Positions 34,166 to 42,686 of a DNA stretch of 64,000 bases are shown here, one piece after another. This stretch comes from Burkholderiales bacterium (GTDB lineage Bacteria; Pseudomonadota; Gammaproteobacteria; Burkholderiales; Burkholderiaceae_B), in NCBI GenBank assembly GCA_021299735.1, contig JAJTEM010000005.1, positions 1 to 64,000 on the forward strand, in the 5' to 3' direction. The translations under genes and the position numbers were made by a program. Within the stretch, counting starts at the first letter, position 1. The number at the start of each line of letters is the position of its first letter. The notes under the pieces were generated by a model. That model did no database searches. It saw only the letters and a list, made by a program, of their open reading frames with translations, and was not told the DNA's origin.

Positions 34166-36571
34166 TTAATTACGCACTGGCTTGCCGGTTTGCAGCATGC
34201 CCATGATTCGTTCTTGTGTCTTGGGGTTGTCGAGCAACTTCACGAAGTGCTTGCGTTCCAGGTTCAGGAACCATTCTTCATCCACCAAGGAGCCAGTTTC
34301 AATTTCACCGCCACACACCACTTCAGCGATCACGCAGCCCAAGTGGAAGTCGTAAGCAGAGATGAAACCTCCGTCGCGCATATTCACCAATTGCGCCTTG
34401 ATGGTGGCGTAGCCTGATTTACCTGCGGCAGGTACACCCTTGATTTTGTGGGGTGGGCGGTAGCCAGCTTCGAACATGGCGCGAGCACGTGAAATGGCGA
34501 CATACAGCAGTTCATGACTGTTAAATACGATGGTGTCGGATTCTTTGATGAAGCCGAGGTCGCGACACTCCATTGCAGACGTACCTACCTTGGCAGTTGC
34601 TGCGGTCATGAAGCCGTCTTTCAGGAAAGCCAATACATCGGATGAACCTGCTTTTTGAGCAGCCAAACCTGCATTGATCGCAATTTCCTTCAAGCCACCA
34701 CCACCCGGAATCAGGCCAACGCCCACTTCCACCAGACCCATGTAGCTTTCCAGGTTTGCAACGCGAGCAGCACAGTGAATTGCGAATTCGCAACCACCAC
34801 CCAAAGCCAGGCCAGTAACAGCAGCCACGGTGGGAACCTGCGCATACTTCAATGCAGCAGTGCCTTTCTGGAATTCTGCAACCATGGGCTCAATTGCTTT
34901 GCCACCGCCTTGCATGAATGCGGGCAACATGGCTTGCAAGTCGGCACCTGCACTGAAAGGCTCATCCGGGCTCCACAGCACCAGACCTTTGTAGCTTTTC
35001 TCGGCCAAGGCGATTGCTTCATGGGTGCCAGTGATAACGTCTGGACCAATGGCGTGCATTTTGGTTTTGATGGACAAAATCAAAACATCGTCATGACCGG
35101 GTGCAGTCCAAATGCGAACTGCATCGTTTTCTTTGATGGTGGTGCCACCATTGTGGCCAGTTACGGTTGTTTCACCCAATACTTTCGCGCGGAAAATTTG
35201 GCGCTTGTACACGGGCAAATCCTTGCGGGGCACGAATGCATTGGAGGCTGGGCTGAATGCGCCGGCTGTGCTGTACACGCCGCCATTCTGAGCCACTGGG
35301 CCTTCAAACACCCAGGCAGGCAACGGTGCGTTGCACAGGGCTTCGCCTGCATCGATGTCGGCCTTCACCCACTCTGCAATCTGCTTCCAGCCAGCGGCCT
35401 GCCATGTTTCGAATGGGCCTTCTGTCCAGCCGTAACCCCAACGCAAACTGAAATCAACCTCACGTGCAGTGTCAGCAATTTCGTTCAAGTGGAAAGCGAT
35501 GTAATGGAATGCATCACGGAAAATTGCCCACAGGAATTTGGCTTGTGGGTGGTCGGAAGCGCGCAGGGCGGCCATGCGCTCTGCCACATTCCTGTTCTTC
35601 AAAATCTTCAACACGCCTTCATCTGCCTTGCCTTCGGAAGGCACATAGCTGCTGGAGTTCGCATCGAACACCATGATCTGCTTGCCTTCTTTCTTGAAGA
35701 AGCCACCTTTGGTTTTCTGGCCAAGTGCACCTTTTTCAACCAGTGTTTTCAATACGGCGGGTGTGGCATAGCTGGGTGCAAACGGGTCGTTGGGCAGTGT
35801 ATTTTGCATGGTTGCAATTACATGGCCCATGGTGTCCAAGCCCACTACGTCGGCAGTGCGGAATGTGGCTGACTTTGCACGGCCCAGTTTGGAGCCTGTC
35901 AGCTGGTCGACGATGTCAAATGGAATGCCGTACTTCTGTGCTTCGGCCATGGTGGCCAGCATGCCGGCCACGCCTACGCGGTTGGCCACGAAGTTGGGGG
36001 TGTCCTTGGCAGTGATGATACCTTTGCCCAGTGTTGTGGTCAGGAAGGTTTCGAGGTTATCCAGAATGTCCTGGCGGGTGGTGCTCAAGGGAATGAGTTC
36101 GCACAGGTGCATGTAGCGGGGTGGGTTGAAGAAGTGAACGCCACAAAAACGGGCTTTCAAATCGGCATCAAACCCTTCGCTCAGCTTGGAAATGCTCAAG
36201 CCAGATGTATTGGTTGCAAAAATTGCATTGGCATTGATGTGCGGGGCAACTTTTTTGTACAGGTCGTGCTTCCAGTCCATGCGTTCGGCAATGGCTTCGA
36301 TCACCAAATCGCAGCCCTGCAGCAGTTCAAGGTGCTCTTCATAATTGGCAGCCTGCACATACTGGGCAACATCTTTCGCGCCAAACGGGGCGGGCTTCAG
36401 CTTGGTGAGGTTCAGAATGGCTTTGTCAACAATGCCATTCTTGGGGCCTTCCTTGGCTGGCAAATCAAACAACACCACAGGAACTTTGGCGTTGGCACAA
36501 TGAGCAGCGATTTGTGCACCCATAACGCCCGCGCCGAGCACGGCGACTTTGCGAACGATGAAATTGGACAC
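34166..36571 (-). CDS. FadB-like 3-hydroxyacyl-CoA dehydrogenase with C-terminal enoyl-CoA hydratase-like domain
   Basis: 801 residues. The NAD-binding KVAVLGAGVMGAQIAAHCAN begins at residue 8; HFFNPPRYMHLCELIP is the dehydrogenase active-site region. The C-terminal part has a crotonase fold (GLALGGGCEFAIHCAARVA and GLVEVGVGLIPGGGG), the reverse of the domain order in E. coli FadB. Catalyses hydration and NAD-dependent oxidation in beta-oxidation. The start is GTG 36571 behind AAGGAG. A 16-base operator at 36597-36612 lies just upstream and is identical to one before the TetR gene at 41183. Confidence 0.93.
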   Translation of the reverse strand: MSNFIVRKVAVLGAGVMGAQIAAHCANAKVPVVLFDLPAKEGPKNGIVDKAILNLTKLKPAPFGAKDVAQYVQAANYEEHLELLQGCDLVIEAIAERMDWKHDLYKKVAPHINANAIFATNTSGLSISKLSEGFDADLKARFCGVHFFNPPRYMHLCELIPLSTTRQDILDNLETFLTTTLGKGIITAKDTPNFVANRVGVAGMLATMAEAQKYGIPFDIVDQLTGSKLGRAKSATFRTADVVGLDTMGHVIATMQNTLPNDPFAPSYATPAVLKTLVEKGALGQKTKGGFFKKEGKQIMVFDANSSSYVPSEGKADEGVLKILKNRNVAERMAALRASDHPQAKFLWAIFRDAFHYIAFHLNEIADTAREVDFSLRWGYGWTEGPFETWQAAGWKQIAEWVKADIDAGEALCNAPLPAWVFEGPVAQNGGVYSTAGAFSPASNAFVPRKDLPVYKRQIFRAKVLGETTVTGHNGGTTIKENDAVRIWTAPGHDDVLILSIKTKMHAIGPDVITGTHEAIALAEKSYKGLVLWSPDEPFSAGADLQAMLPAFMQGGGKAIEPMVAEFQKGTAALKYAQVPTVAAVTGLALGGGCEFAIHCAARVANLESYMGLVEVGVGLIPGGGGLKEIAINAGLAAQKAGSSDVLAFLKDGFMTAATAKVGTSAMECRDLGFIKESDTIVFNSHELLYVAISRARAMFEAGYRPPHKIKGVPAAGKSGYATIKAQLVNMRDGGFISAYDFHLGCVIAEVVCGGEIETGSLVDEEWFLNLERKHFVKLLDNPKTQERIMGMLQTGKPVRN

Positions 36572-36596
36572 GAGGGTCTCCTTTTGGAAATTTAAA

Positions 36597-36612
36597 ACCG
36601 AACGTTCGTTTT
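36597..36612. promoter_or_regulatory. TetR operator upstream of fadB
   Basis: ACCGAACGTTCGTTTT, with the perfect palindrome CGAACGTTCG at 36599-36608. The same 16 bases occur at 41195-41210 before the TetR gene. The site is 25 bases from the fadB start and in the divergent region shared with the orphan gene at 36728. Confidence 0.7.
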
Positions 36613-36666
36613 ATTTTAAAGCGATTCTAACCCTTTGAGGGTAACCAAGTCATCACAAACAGGCAA

Positions 36667-36677
36667 TTCAAATGAAC
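36667..36677. repeat. TTCAAATGAAC motif shared with the 42.6 kb orphan
   Basis: The eleven bases are the exact reverse complement of 42630-42640, upstream of another plus-strand orphan gene. Possible shared control site, but such A/T-rich words can recur by chance. Confidence 0.25.
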
Positions 36678-36727
36678 TACTTTTGCGCCAAGGGTACGAA
36701 ATAGTCTTCAAAAAAAAGACTATCCAA

Positions 36728-38764
36728 ATGCCACAAGCCATTAACAATCAAGCCAGCGCTTTCGTAATGCTTCATGAGTTGAACAAATCACAACTGAATG
36801 TTGGCGAAGTTCAAATTTCAGGACTTTGCGCCAAATGCTCAGCGATAGGCAAGCTATTGACACAGGAACTTGCCCAACACCAACTCAGCATCAAAAGAAG
36901 CAAAGCCAACAAACTTTGTAAAGAGATTAACGAAATCAGCAGCGCGATCAATAAAAACCTGGTTCAACAGCTGCCGTTGATTAAAAAACAAATGGAACGT
37001 GCATTGAATCAAATGGGGTTGCCTGAGGATGCAACGCTGAGCAATGCGCAATTGGCTCAAGACCAAACTTATGTCAAAACTGTTAATTTGTTGCAAGAAA
37101 ATATTGTTCGGCTCAATGAACAGCTTGAAAGTGCGACGCAGCAGGTTTTTGAAGCAGTCCCGAAAACAAAACAAAACGAACTTCAAACATTATTCAAATC
37201 ATTGACGATTTATCAATCGACCCTGTGCGGGACCAACCTGATGTCGACCGAATTTAGTCGACTCAGTATTTTTCTAAGCTGCCTGAAATCGAATGTTGAG
37301 CTATACATCTCAGGGGTAAGCGATCAATCCGAAAAACTGAAGCTTCAAGAATTCTCGTCAGCGATCGATCAGCTGATAGCCAAGAACAAAATTTTGTGGG
37401 AATCATTTCAAGAACAAGAAATCAACAACCTTTCAATCATGAAAGTGTTTGACTCTGCAAAACAAAAACATTTAAACCTGACGAAGCAACTCAATGATGG
37501 TGATTTCAGAAATCCTGACCTTTTGCTGGCGATAGCCGAAAGACACGACACCGATGCGATAGTTGCATATGGCCTTCAGCAAATGGAATTGATTTTTCAT
37601 GATTACGACTACCTGTCAAAGGAGGTCATGGGTTCGTTACAAAAATTCCAGCTTGATGACATCAATACTTTGGCAAAGGAGCTGATGCTGTCCGAGTCAG
37701 CTCGGGCTGAGACCGTGCCAACAACAATCAAAAAGAGACAACCTGCCGTAAATTCACCAAGCGCTAAGGAAACAAATCGGGATGTTACAAACAAGCCAGA
37801 AAAAGCTGAAGACAAAAAAATTCCTCCGAGAACAATTTCACAAAACTTTCACGTGGAATTGGGAAAACTGGCTGATTGGTTGGCACACGACATCAAGACT
37901 TTGAACAATTCAAAATCAGATGAAAAACGCAAACTAGGCAAAATAATTGGTGAGCAGCTTGAGGAAATTTATGCTCAGATTGATTCTACGAATTGGTCAA
38001 CAGAAAAGGCCGAAGCGCTGACTCATAAAACAAACCTGGAAAAACGGCTTCTCACATTGGGACAATTGATTGAAGATGCGATGGCGCAAACCAGTCCACA
38101 AGCGAGCCCAAAAGCCAGTCCGGAAGTAAGCCCATTATCCAGCCATGAATTTAGCCAATTATCCAGCCTAACGGCGAGCTCACAAACTGAATCGACTGAA
38201 AGCCAGGTGTCTGTTGCAGCAACCGCAATTGCAAGCGTCAAAGAAACTTCAATTAGTTCAGACAAGAAGTTACCCGCAGTACTGGATAAACAAGTAAAAG
38301 CAGAGGTTATCGATATTCAACCAGCCGCGGAGCTTTCACCGTTTGATCAGCAACTTCAAACCGCGATTCAAAAACTGAACTCGGCCCGCACTAGAATGTT
38401 TGATGCCTATTCAAAACAAGAGGCGTTCAGACAGAAGTTGCTTGAAAATCATCAGCCTTACAGCGCCGCATGGATGAATATTAATCAGACTGACATGGTT
38501 TTGGACTTCATTTCAAACAACATCGCGTATAGCCCGCACACTGTATTTGTGAAGCCCTACATTGAACATCGCCTGCCAATGGCCGAGATGATTCGCTCCA
38601 TTCAAGCCGAACGGTTTCATGTGCACTTCGACGAGAGAAACTGTCAAGCCTATTTGGGCAGCGCCTCAAACTGGCTTGACACGTTATCACCTCACTTTGA
38701 TTACCTTGACAAGCTGATGTCTGTCACCGAGTCATTGCTTGCAAACCAACAAAGGGTCGCTTAA
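36728..38764 (+). CDS. Large helical protein of unknown function, orphan effector candidate
   Basis: 678 residues from ATG 36728 (a TTG at 36635 is in frame; neither start has a good ribosome site). I recognise no family. It has no signal peptide or membrane helix and is largely alpha-helical, rich in Gln, Asn, Lys and Leu, with coiled-coil stretches. About residues 340-395 and 454-493 are linkers rich in Ser, Pro, Thr and Lys, the second containing repeated S-P-x-A-S units. The last ~130 residues (from SPFDQQLQTAIQKLNSARTR) look like a separate helical domain. Base composition is A/T-richer than the flanking fatty-acid genes and the gene reads against them; its TAA overlaps the acyl-CoA dehydrogenase stop. 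A secreted effector is a guess from context. Confidence 0.65.
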   Translation: MPQAINNQASAFVMLHELNKSQLNVGEVQISGLCAKCSAIGKLLTQELAQHQLSIKRSKANKLCKEINEISSAINKNLVQQLPLIKKQMERALNQMGLPEDATLSNAQLAQDQTYVKTVNLLQENIVRLNEQLESATQQVFEAVPKTKQNELQTLFKSLTIYQSTLCGTNLMSTEFSRLSIFLSCLKSNVELYISGVSDQSEKLKLQEFSSAIDQLIAKNKILWESFQEQEINNLSIMKVFDSAKQKHLNLTKQLNDGDFRNPDLLLAIAERHDTDAIVAYGLQQMELIFHDYDYLSKEVMGSLQKFQLDDINTLAKELMLSESARAETVPTTIKKRQPAVNSPSAKETNRDVTNKPEKAEDKKIPPRTISQNFHVELGKLADWLAHDIKTLNNSKSDEKRKLGKIIGEQLEEIYAQIDSTNWSTEKAEALTHKTNLEKRLLTLGQLIEDAMAQTSPQASPKASPEVSPLSSHEFSQLSSLTASSQTESTESQVSVAATAIASVKETSISSDKKLPAVLDKQVKAEVIDIQPAAELSPFDQQLQTAIQKLNSARTRMFDAYSKQEAFRQKLLENHQPYSAAWMNINQTDMVLDFISNNIAYSPHTVFVKPYIEHRLPMAEMIRSIQAERFHVHFDERNCQAYLGSASNWLDTLSPHFDYLDKLMSVTESLLANQQRVA

Positions 38765-40551
38765 AACAGCTCTGCATCCATTTCCATCAAGCTGGCTGAA
38801 CCTGCGCGTGCTTTGCGAATAAGCATCGCAGTTTCAGGCAGCATTTTCTGGAAGTAGAAACGGGCTGTGTGCAGTTTGGCGGTGTAGAACTTGTCACCAC
38901 CTGACTGCTTTTCAAGCGCAATTTTTGCTGCTTTGGCGAAGAAGTAGGCGTAGAACAAGTGGCCTACAACACGCAGGTAATCCACAGCTGCCGCACCCAC
39001 TTCATCGGGGTTTTGCATGGCTTTGCCACCAATTTCCATGGTCAGTTTGCTAACCTTGTCGCCCAAATCAGCCAAGGGTTCAATGAACTCTTTCATGGTT
39101 GGGTTGTTGGCCTCGGCTTCGCACAAGGCGCGCACCATTTTGCCGAACTTCATCAACTTGGCGCCACCGTCGCCCAGCACTTTGCGGCCCAGCAGGTCGA
39201 GCGATTGAATGGTGTTGGTGCCTTCGTAAATCATGTTGATGCGGCTATCGCGAACATACTGTTCCATGCCCCATTCGGCAATGTAGCCGTGGCCACCGTA
39301 TACCTGCATGCAGTGTGATGTGGCTTCCCAAGCATTGTCAGTAATGAAAGCTTTCACGATTGGTGTGGCCAGGGCAACCATTTCAGAAGCTTCCTTGCGA
39401 ACTGCTTCATCGGGGTGGCTCAGTTCTTTGTCCAGTTCCAACGCGGTCCACATGCACAGTGCGCGACCACCTTCAGCATACGCGCGGGTGGTCAGCAACA
39501 TTTTGCGCACATCGGGGTGAACGATAATGGGGTCCGCAGGTTTGTCGGTGGCCTTGGGGCCTGTCAGCGAACGGCTCTGAATGCGATCTTTTGCATAAAC
39601 TACCGCATTTTGATAAGCCACTTCAGTCAGGCCAAGCGACTGCATGCCCACGCCCAGACGGGCAGCGTTCATCATCACGAACATGGCGGCCAGACCACGG
39701 TGGGGTTGACCAATCAACCAGCCGGTTGCACCGTCCAGGTTCATTTGGCAAGTGGCATTGCCGTGAATGCCCATTTTGTGTTCAATGGCGCCGCAGAAAA
39801 TCGGGTTGCGCGCACCGATTGTGCCATCTACATTCGGAATGAACTTGGGTACCAGGAACAAGGAAATACCCTTGGTGCCTGCAGGTGCATCGGGCAAACG
39901 AGCCAACACCAAATGAATGATGTTCTCGGCCATGTCATGTTCACCACTGCTGATGAATATTTTCGCGCCGGTAATTTTGTAGCTGCCGTCGGCCTGTGGC
40001 TCGGCTTTGCTGCGCAACATGCCCAGGTCGGTACCGCAGTGTGGTTCGGTCAGGCACATGGTGCCTGTCCATTCACCGCTGGTCAGTTTGGGCAGGTACA
40101 GGTCTTTCTGCTCCTGGCTGCCATGCTCGTGCAAACAATCGTATGCGCCATGGGTCAGGCCGGGGTACATGGTCCAAGCCTGGTTGGCACTGTTCATCAT
40201 TTCATAGAAAGCCTGGTTCACAGTAACCGGCAAGCCTTGACCGCCGTAATTGGGGTCGCAGCTTAGTGAAGCCCAGCCAGCCTCAACAAACTGCTGGTAG
40301 GCCTCTTTGAAGCCAGTGGGTGTCTTCAGCGAATGATCGGCCTTGTTCAAAGTACAACCTTCGGAATCGCCCACGGCGTTCAGGGGTTGCAGCACTTCCG
40401 CACAGAACTTGCCGCCTTCTTCAATGATCTGATTCACCGTGTCTGCGTCAATTTCCTCAAATGCCGGAATGGATTTGAAAGTAGCTTCTGCGTTCAGCAT
40501 TTCGTGCAAAACAAATTGCATGTCGCGGATTGGTGGCGTGTATTGGCTCAT
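38761..40551 (-). CDS. Acyl-CoA dehydrogenase (FadE-like, ~600-residue type with C-terminal extension)
   Basis: 596 residues: N-terminal and middle acyl-CoA dehydrogenase domains (MCLTEPHCGTDLGMLRSKAE, ITGAKIFISSGEHDM), the C-terminal helical domain with HCMQVYGGHGYIAEWGMEQ and RMNMIYEGTNTIQ-like RINMIYEGTNTIQSLDLLG, and a further ~130-residue C-terminal domain found in the long subfamily. FAD enzyme for the first beta-oxidation step. AGGAGA precedes ATG 40551. It is 17 bases after the TetR gene, so both are likely one transcript controlled by the operator at 41195-41210. Confidence 0.93.
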   Translation of the reverse strand: MSQYTPPIRDMQFVLHEMLNAEATFKSIPAFEEIDADTVNQIIEEGGKFCAEVLQPLNAVGDSEGCTLNKADHSLKTPTGFKEAYQQFVEAGWASLSCDPNYGGQGLPVTVNQAFYEMMNSANQAWTMYPGLTHGAYDCLHEHGSQEQKDLYLPKLTSGEWTGTMCLTEPHCGTDLGMLRSKAEPQADGSYKITGAKIFISSGEHDMAENIIHLVLARLPDAPAGTKGISLFLVPKFIPNVDGTIGARNPIFCGAIEHKMGIHGNATCQMNLDGATGWLIGQPHRGLAAMFVMMNAARLGVGMQSLGLTEVAYQNAVVYAKDRIQSRSLTGPKATDKPADPIIVHPDVRKMLLTTRAYAEGGRALCMWTALELDKELSHPDEAVRKEASEMVALATPIVKAFITDNAWEATSHCMQVYGGHGYIAEWGMEQYVRDSRINMIYEGTNTIQSLDLLGRKVLGDGGAKLMKFGKMVRALCEAEANNPTMKEFIEPLADLGDKVSKLTMEIGGKAMQNPDEVGAAAVDYLRVVGHLFYAYFFAKAAKIALEKQSGGDKFYTAKLHTARFYFQKMLPETAMLIRKARAGSASLMEMDAELF

Positions 40552-40568
40552 TTAAGTGTCTCCTGGTA

Positions 40569-41183
40569 CTACTGGCTCAGAATTTCTGACTGGGTTTGCT
40601 GGTAATGCTTGATCATGCGCTCAAAACCTTGACTGGCCCGCTTCACAGAGGAGGAATCGCCCATCAGGCGACCTTGCTGGTGCGCTGCCAGAATCAGGCC
40701 AACCATCTCGAACACGAGCTGATCCGCATGCGCCTGATTGGCTGGTAAATGATTTTCTTCGATGGCCTGTGCTGTAGCACGGTGCATTTCTTTTTGCCAG
40801 TCACGATGCATTTTCACTAAAACATCGCGAACCGCCCCTGGCCTGTCATCGTATTCTGTGGCGCCTGAGATGTAGATGCAACCACTGTCGATTTCCTTGC
40901 CGATGCGATCAAGCCAGCGCATGAAGATTGCACGCAGACGCGGCAAGCCCCGGGGCTCTTTCAAACAGGGGAACAACACGGCATTGATGAATTGGGTCTC
41001 GTACTCTTGCAACACGGCAATTTGAAGTTCCTCACGCGAGCCAAAGTGAGCGAAAACTCCACTTTTACTCATGGCCATTTTTTCAGCGATCGAACCAATG
41101 GTTAAACCCTCGAGCCCCTGCGTGGACGCGATTTCTAATGCCGCCTCTACGATGGCGGCTCGGGTTTGTTCACCTTTGCGCAT
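40569..41183 (-). CDS. TetR-family regulator of fatty-acid degradation genes
   Basis: 204 residues; the HTH reads EGLTIGSIAEKMAMSKSGVFAHFGSREEL. The ligand domain is helical, of the TetR_C type common in regulators of acyl-CoA metabolism. The gene heads a transcript with acyl-CoA dehydrogenase. The 16-base palindromic site 11 bases upstream of its ATG is repeated exactly upstream of fadB, so autoregulation plus control of fadBA by acyl-CoA release is the simplest model (inference). Confidence 0.88.
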   Translation of the reverse strand: MRKGEQTRAAIVEAALEIASTQGLEGLTIGSIAEKMAMSKSGVFAHFGSREELQIAVLQEYETQFINAVLFPCLKEPRGLPRLRAIFMRWLDRIGKEIDSGCIYISGATEYDDRPGAVRDVLVKMHRDWQKEMHRATAQAIEENHLPANQAHADQLVFEMVGLILAAHQQGRLMGDSSSVKRASQGFERMIKHYQQTQSEILSQ

Positions 41184-41194
41184 AAAGAAAATAG

Positions 41195-41210
41195 ACCGAA
41201 CGTTCGTTTT
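41195..41210. promoter_or_regulatory. TetR operator upstream of the TetR-acyl-CoA dehydrogenase operon
   Basis: ACCGAACGTTCGTTTT, identical to 36597-36612; core palindrome CGAACGTTCG at 41197-41206, directly before the start codon at 41183. Confidence 0.7.
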
Positions 41211-41410
41211 TTTATGAGTGTACGCTATTTCTTCGGAAAAAAGGGAATGAGGCAGGTTAGAGAAATTCCTCTAGGTTTTAATAGCTACCACCAATTTATT
41301 CAAATAATTTGAACAATTAATGCAAAAACCTCTGCTCGATTTCGACGAACCGGACGCGCATGATTCACCCATCGACTCGATGAATCGCAAACCAAATACG
41401 GAGAATTGAA

Positions 41411-41863
41411 ATGACAACATCAAACGCAACACTGACCGGTACAAATGCGCTCGACAGTGCCTTCAACACATCAGCATCAACCATCGCTCTGTTTGGCAGG
41501 GTGCTGCTGGCTGCCATGTTTGTTCTGGCCGGCTTCGACAAAATTGGAGGCTTCGAGGGCACCGCTGGCTACATTGCTTCTGTGGGCCTGCCTTTCCCAG
41601 AATTACTAACCGTGCTGACCATTGCCGTTGAAGTTGGCGCAGGGCTGGCTTTGATTGTTGGCTTCCAGGTACGAATTGCGGCCTTGCTGTTGGCTGGCTT
41701 TACTTTGGCGGCTTCAGTGTTGTTTCACAATTACTGGGCAATGCCTGCCGAACAAGCCTATGTGCAACAACTGATGTTCATGAAAAATGTGAGCATAGCA
41801 GGCGGCTTGTTGATGATTGTGGCCCTGGGCGGCGGCGCGCTGGGTTTGAGCAAAGGCAAGTAA
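41411..41863 (+). CDS. DoxX-family membrane protein
   Basis: 150 residues with four membrane helices; FGRVLLAAMFVLAGFDKIGG and ASVGLPFPELLTVLTIAVEV are standard DoxX blocks, with GLALIVGFQVRIAALLLAGF. The family is linked to redox and sulfur stress, but the molecular function is mostly unknown. CGGAG precedes ATG 41411. A single gene convergent with pdeM. Confidence 0.9.
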   Translation: MTTSNATLTGTNALDSAFNTSASTIALFGRVLLAAMFVLAGFDKIGGFEGTAGYIASVGLPFPELLTVLTIAVEVGAGLALIVGFQVRIAALLLAGFTLAASVLFHNYWAMPAEQAYVQQLMFMKNVSIAGGLLMIVALGGGALGLSKGK

Positions 41864-41880
41864 GCCAAGGCGCGTACGCG

Positions 41881-42531
41881 TTAGACCACTGGAAATACAG
41901 CTTCACCGGCTCGGGGGTTCACTGAATACCCGCCGGTGAATGAACCGAATGAAGGCAGTATCAACTGGTCAGTTTTCAGGTAGAAGCATGGCAATCTGGC
42001 TCGGCTTCTGCCTTTTCCGTTAAGCACCACTACTGGGTGTTCATGCCCGGCAAGCACCAAGGCATTGGCTACCTGCTGTGGGTGGTGGCACAAGGCAAAC
42101 CCACCCAGCATGAAAGGCTCTTCCACCACCGAGATGCTCAAGGCAGCAGGAGGATCTCCTGCCTTGCTGTCATGGTTGCCCCGAACCAGCGTCATTTCAA
42201 TTTCCGCATGCTGGGCACGCCAAAGCATCAGCTTGCCGAGCAACTCAGAATTTTGCGCGGCTTTGGCATGCAGTAAATCGCCAAGAAAACACAGTGATTC
42301 TGGCTTGAAGGCGTTAATGGCCAGCGACAGGCGATCGAGGTTTTCCTGAGTGGTGCCCGCAGGAACCGGCACGCCCAAACTGCGAAACGTGGCCGCCTTG
42401 CCCAAATGGACGTCTGCCACAAACAAAGCACGGCGCAGAGGATCGAAAACAACTTTGTGATGCGACAACACCAAGACGCCAAATCGCGTTTGAATTTCGT
42501 GAGCAGAACAATGAGAAGACAACAAATTCAA
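41881..42531 (-). CDS. pdeM: Ligase-associated DNA-repair phosphoesterase PdeM
   Basis: Calcineurin-like metallophosphoesterase, 216 residues: the metal-binding blocks are ALFVADVHLGK, CFLGDLLHAK and LVRGNHDSKAGDPP, followed by LAGHEHPVV. This is the type found with the ATP-dependent ligase, Lhr-like helicase and MBL-fold exonuclease of a bacterial DNA repair module. The start appears to be TTG 42531 with a poor ribosome site. Normally it directly follows or overlaps the helicase gene; here the orphan gene 42687-43232 lies between them. Confidence 0.88.
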   Translation of the reverse strand: MNLLSSHCSAHEIQTRFGVLVLSHHKVVFDPLRRALFVADVHLGKAATFRSLGVPVPAGTTQENLDRLSLAINAFKPESLCFLGDLLHAKAAQNSELLGKLMLWRAQHAEIEMTLVRGNHDSKAGDPPAALSISVVEEPFMLGGFALCHHPQQVANALVLAGHEHPVVVLNGKGRSRARLPCFYLKTDQLILPSFGSFTGGYSVNPRAGEAVFPVV

Positions 42532-42629
42532 GTTTTAGCAACCTTTATTTCGATTTTGATCACTTGCTTTACACCTTTCAAATTAAACAAATCACAACCA
42601 GAACGGAGCTTTATAAAACAAAAAGACCA

Positions 42630-42641
42630 GTTCATTTGAAC
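42630..42641. repeat. Palindrome GTTCATTTGAAC-type upstream of orphan gene
   Basis: Twelve bases, near-palindromic (GTTCA and TGAAC arms), 46 bases before the orphan start; eleven of them recur inverted at 36667-36677. Possible common operator of the two orphan genes, low certainty. Confidence 0.25.
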
Positions 42642-42686
42642 CATTTAAAATGAAGTGTCACCGAGTGCTTTCAATAAAAATGGGGA

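Noticed and set aside
34655-35872. Plus-strand frame of 405 codons opposite fadB
   Set aside because: Shadow of the FadB-like gene; no family motif and rich in Cys and His.
39415-40266. Plus-strand frame opposite the acyl-CoA dehydrogenase gene
   Set aside because: Antisense shadow of a gene with full family motifs.
41871-41880. Perfect palindrome CGCGTACGCG between doxX and pdeM
   Set aside because: Ten bases, no loop or T run and no matching copy elsewhere; likely chance in a convergent gap.
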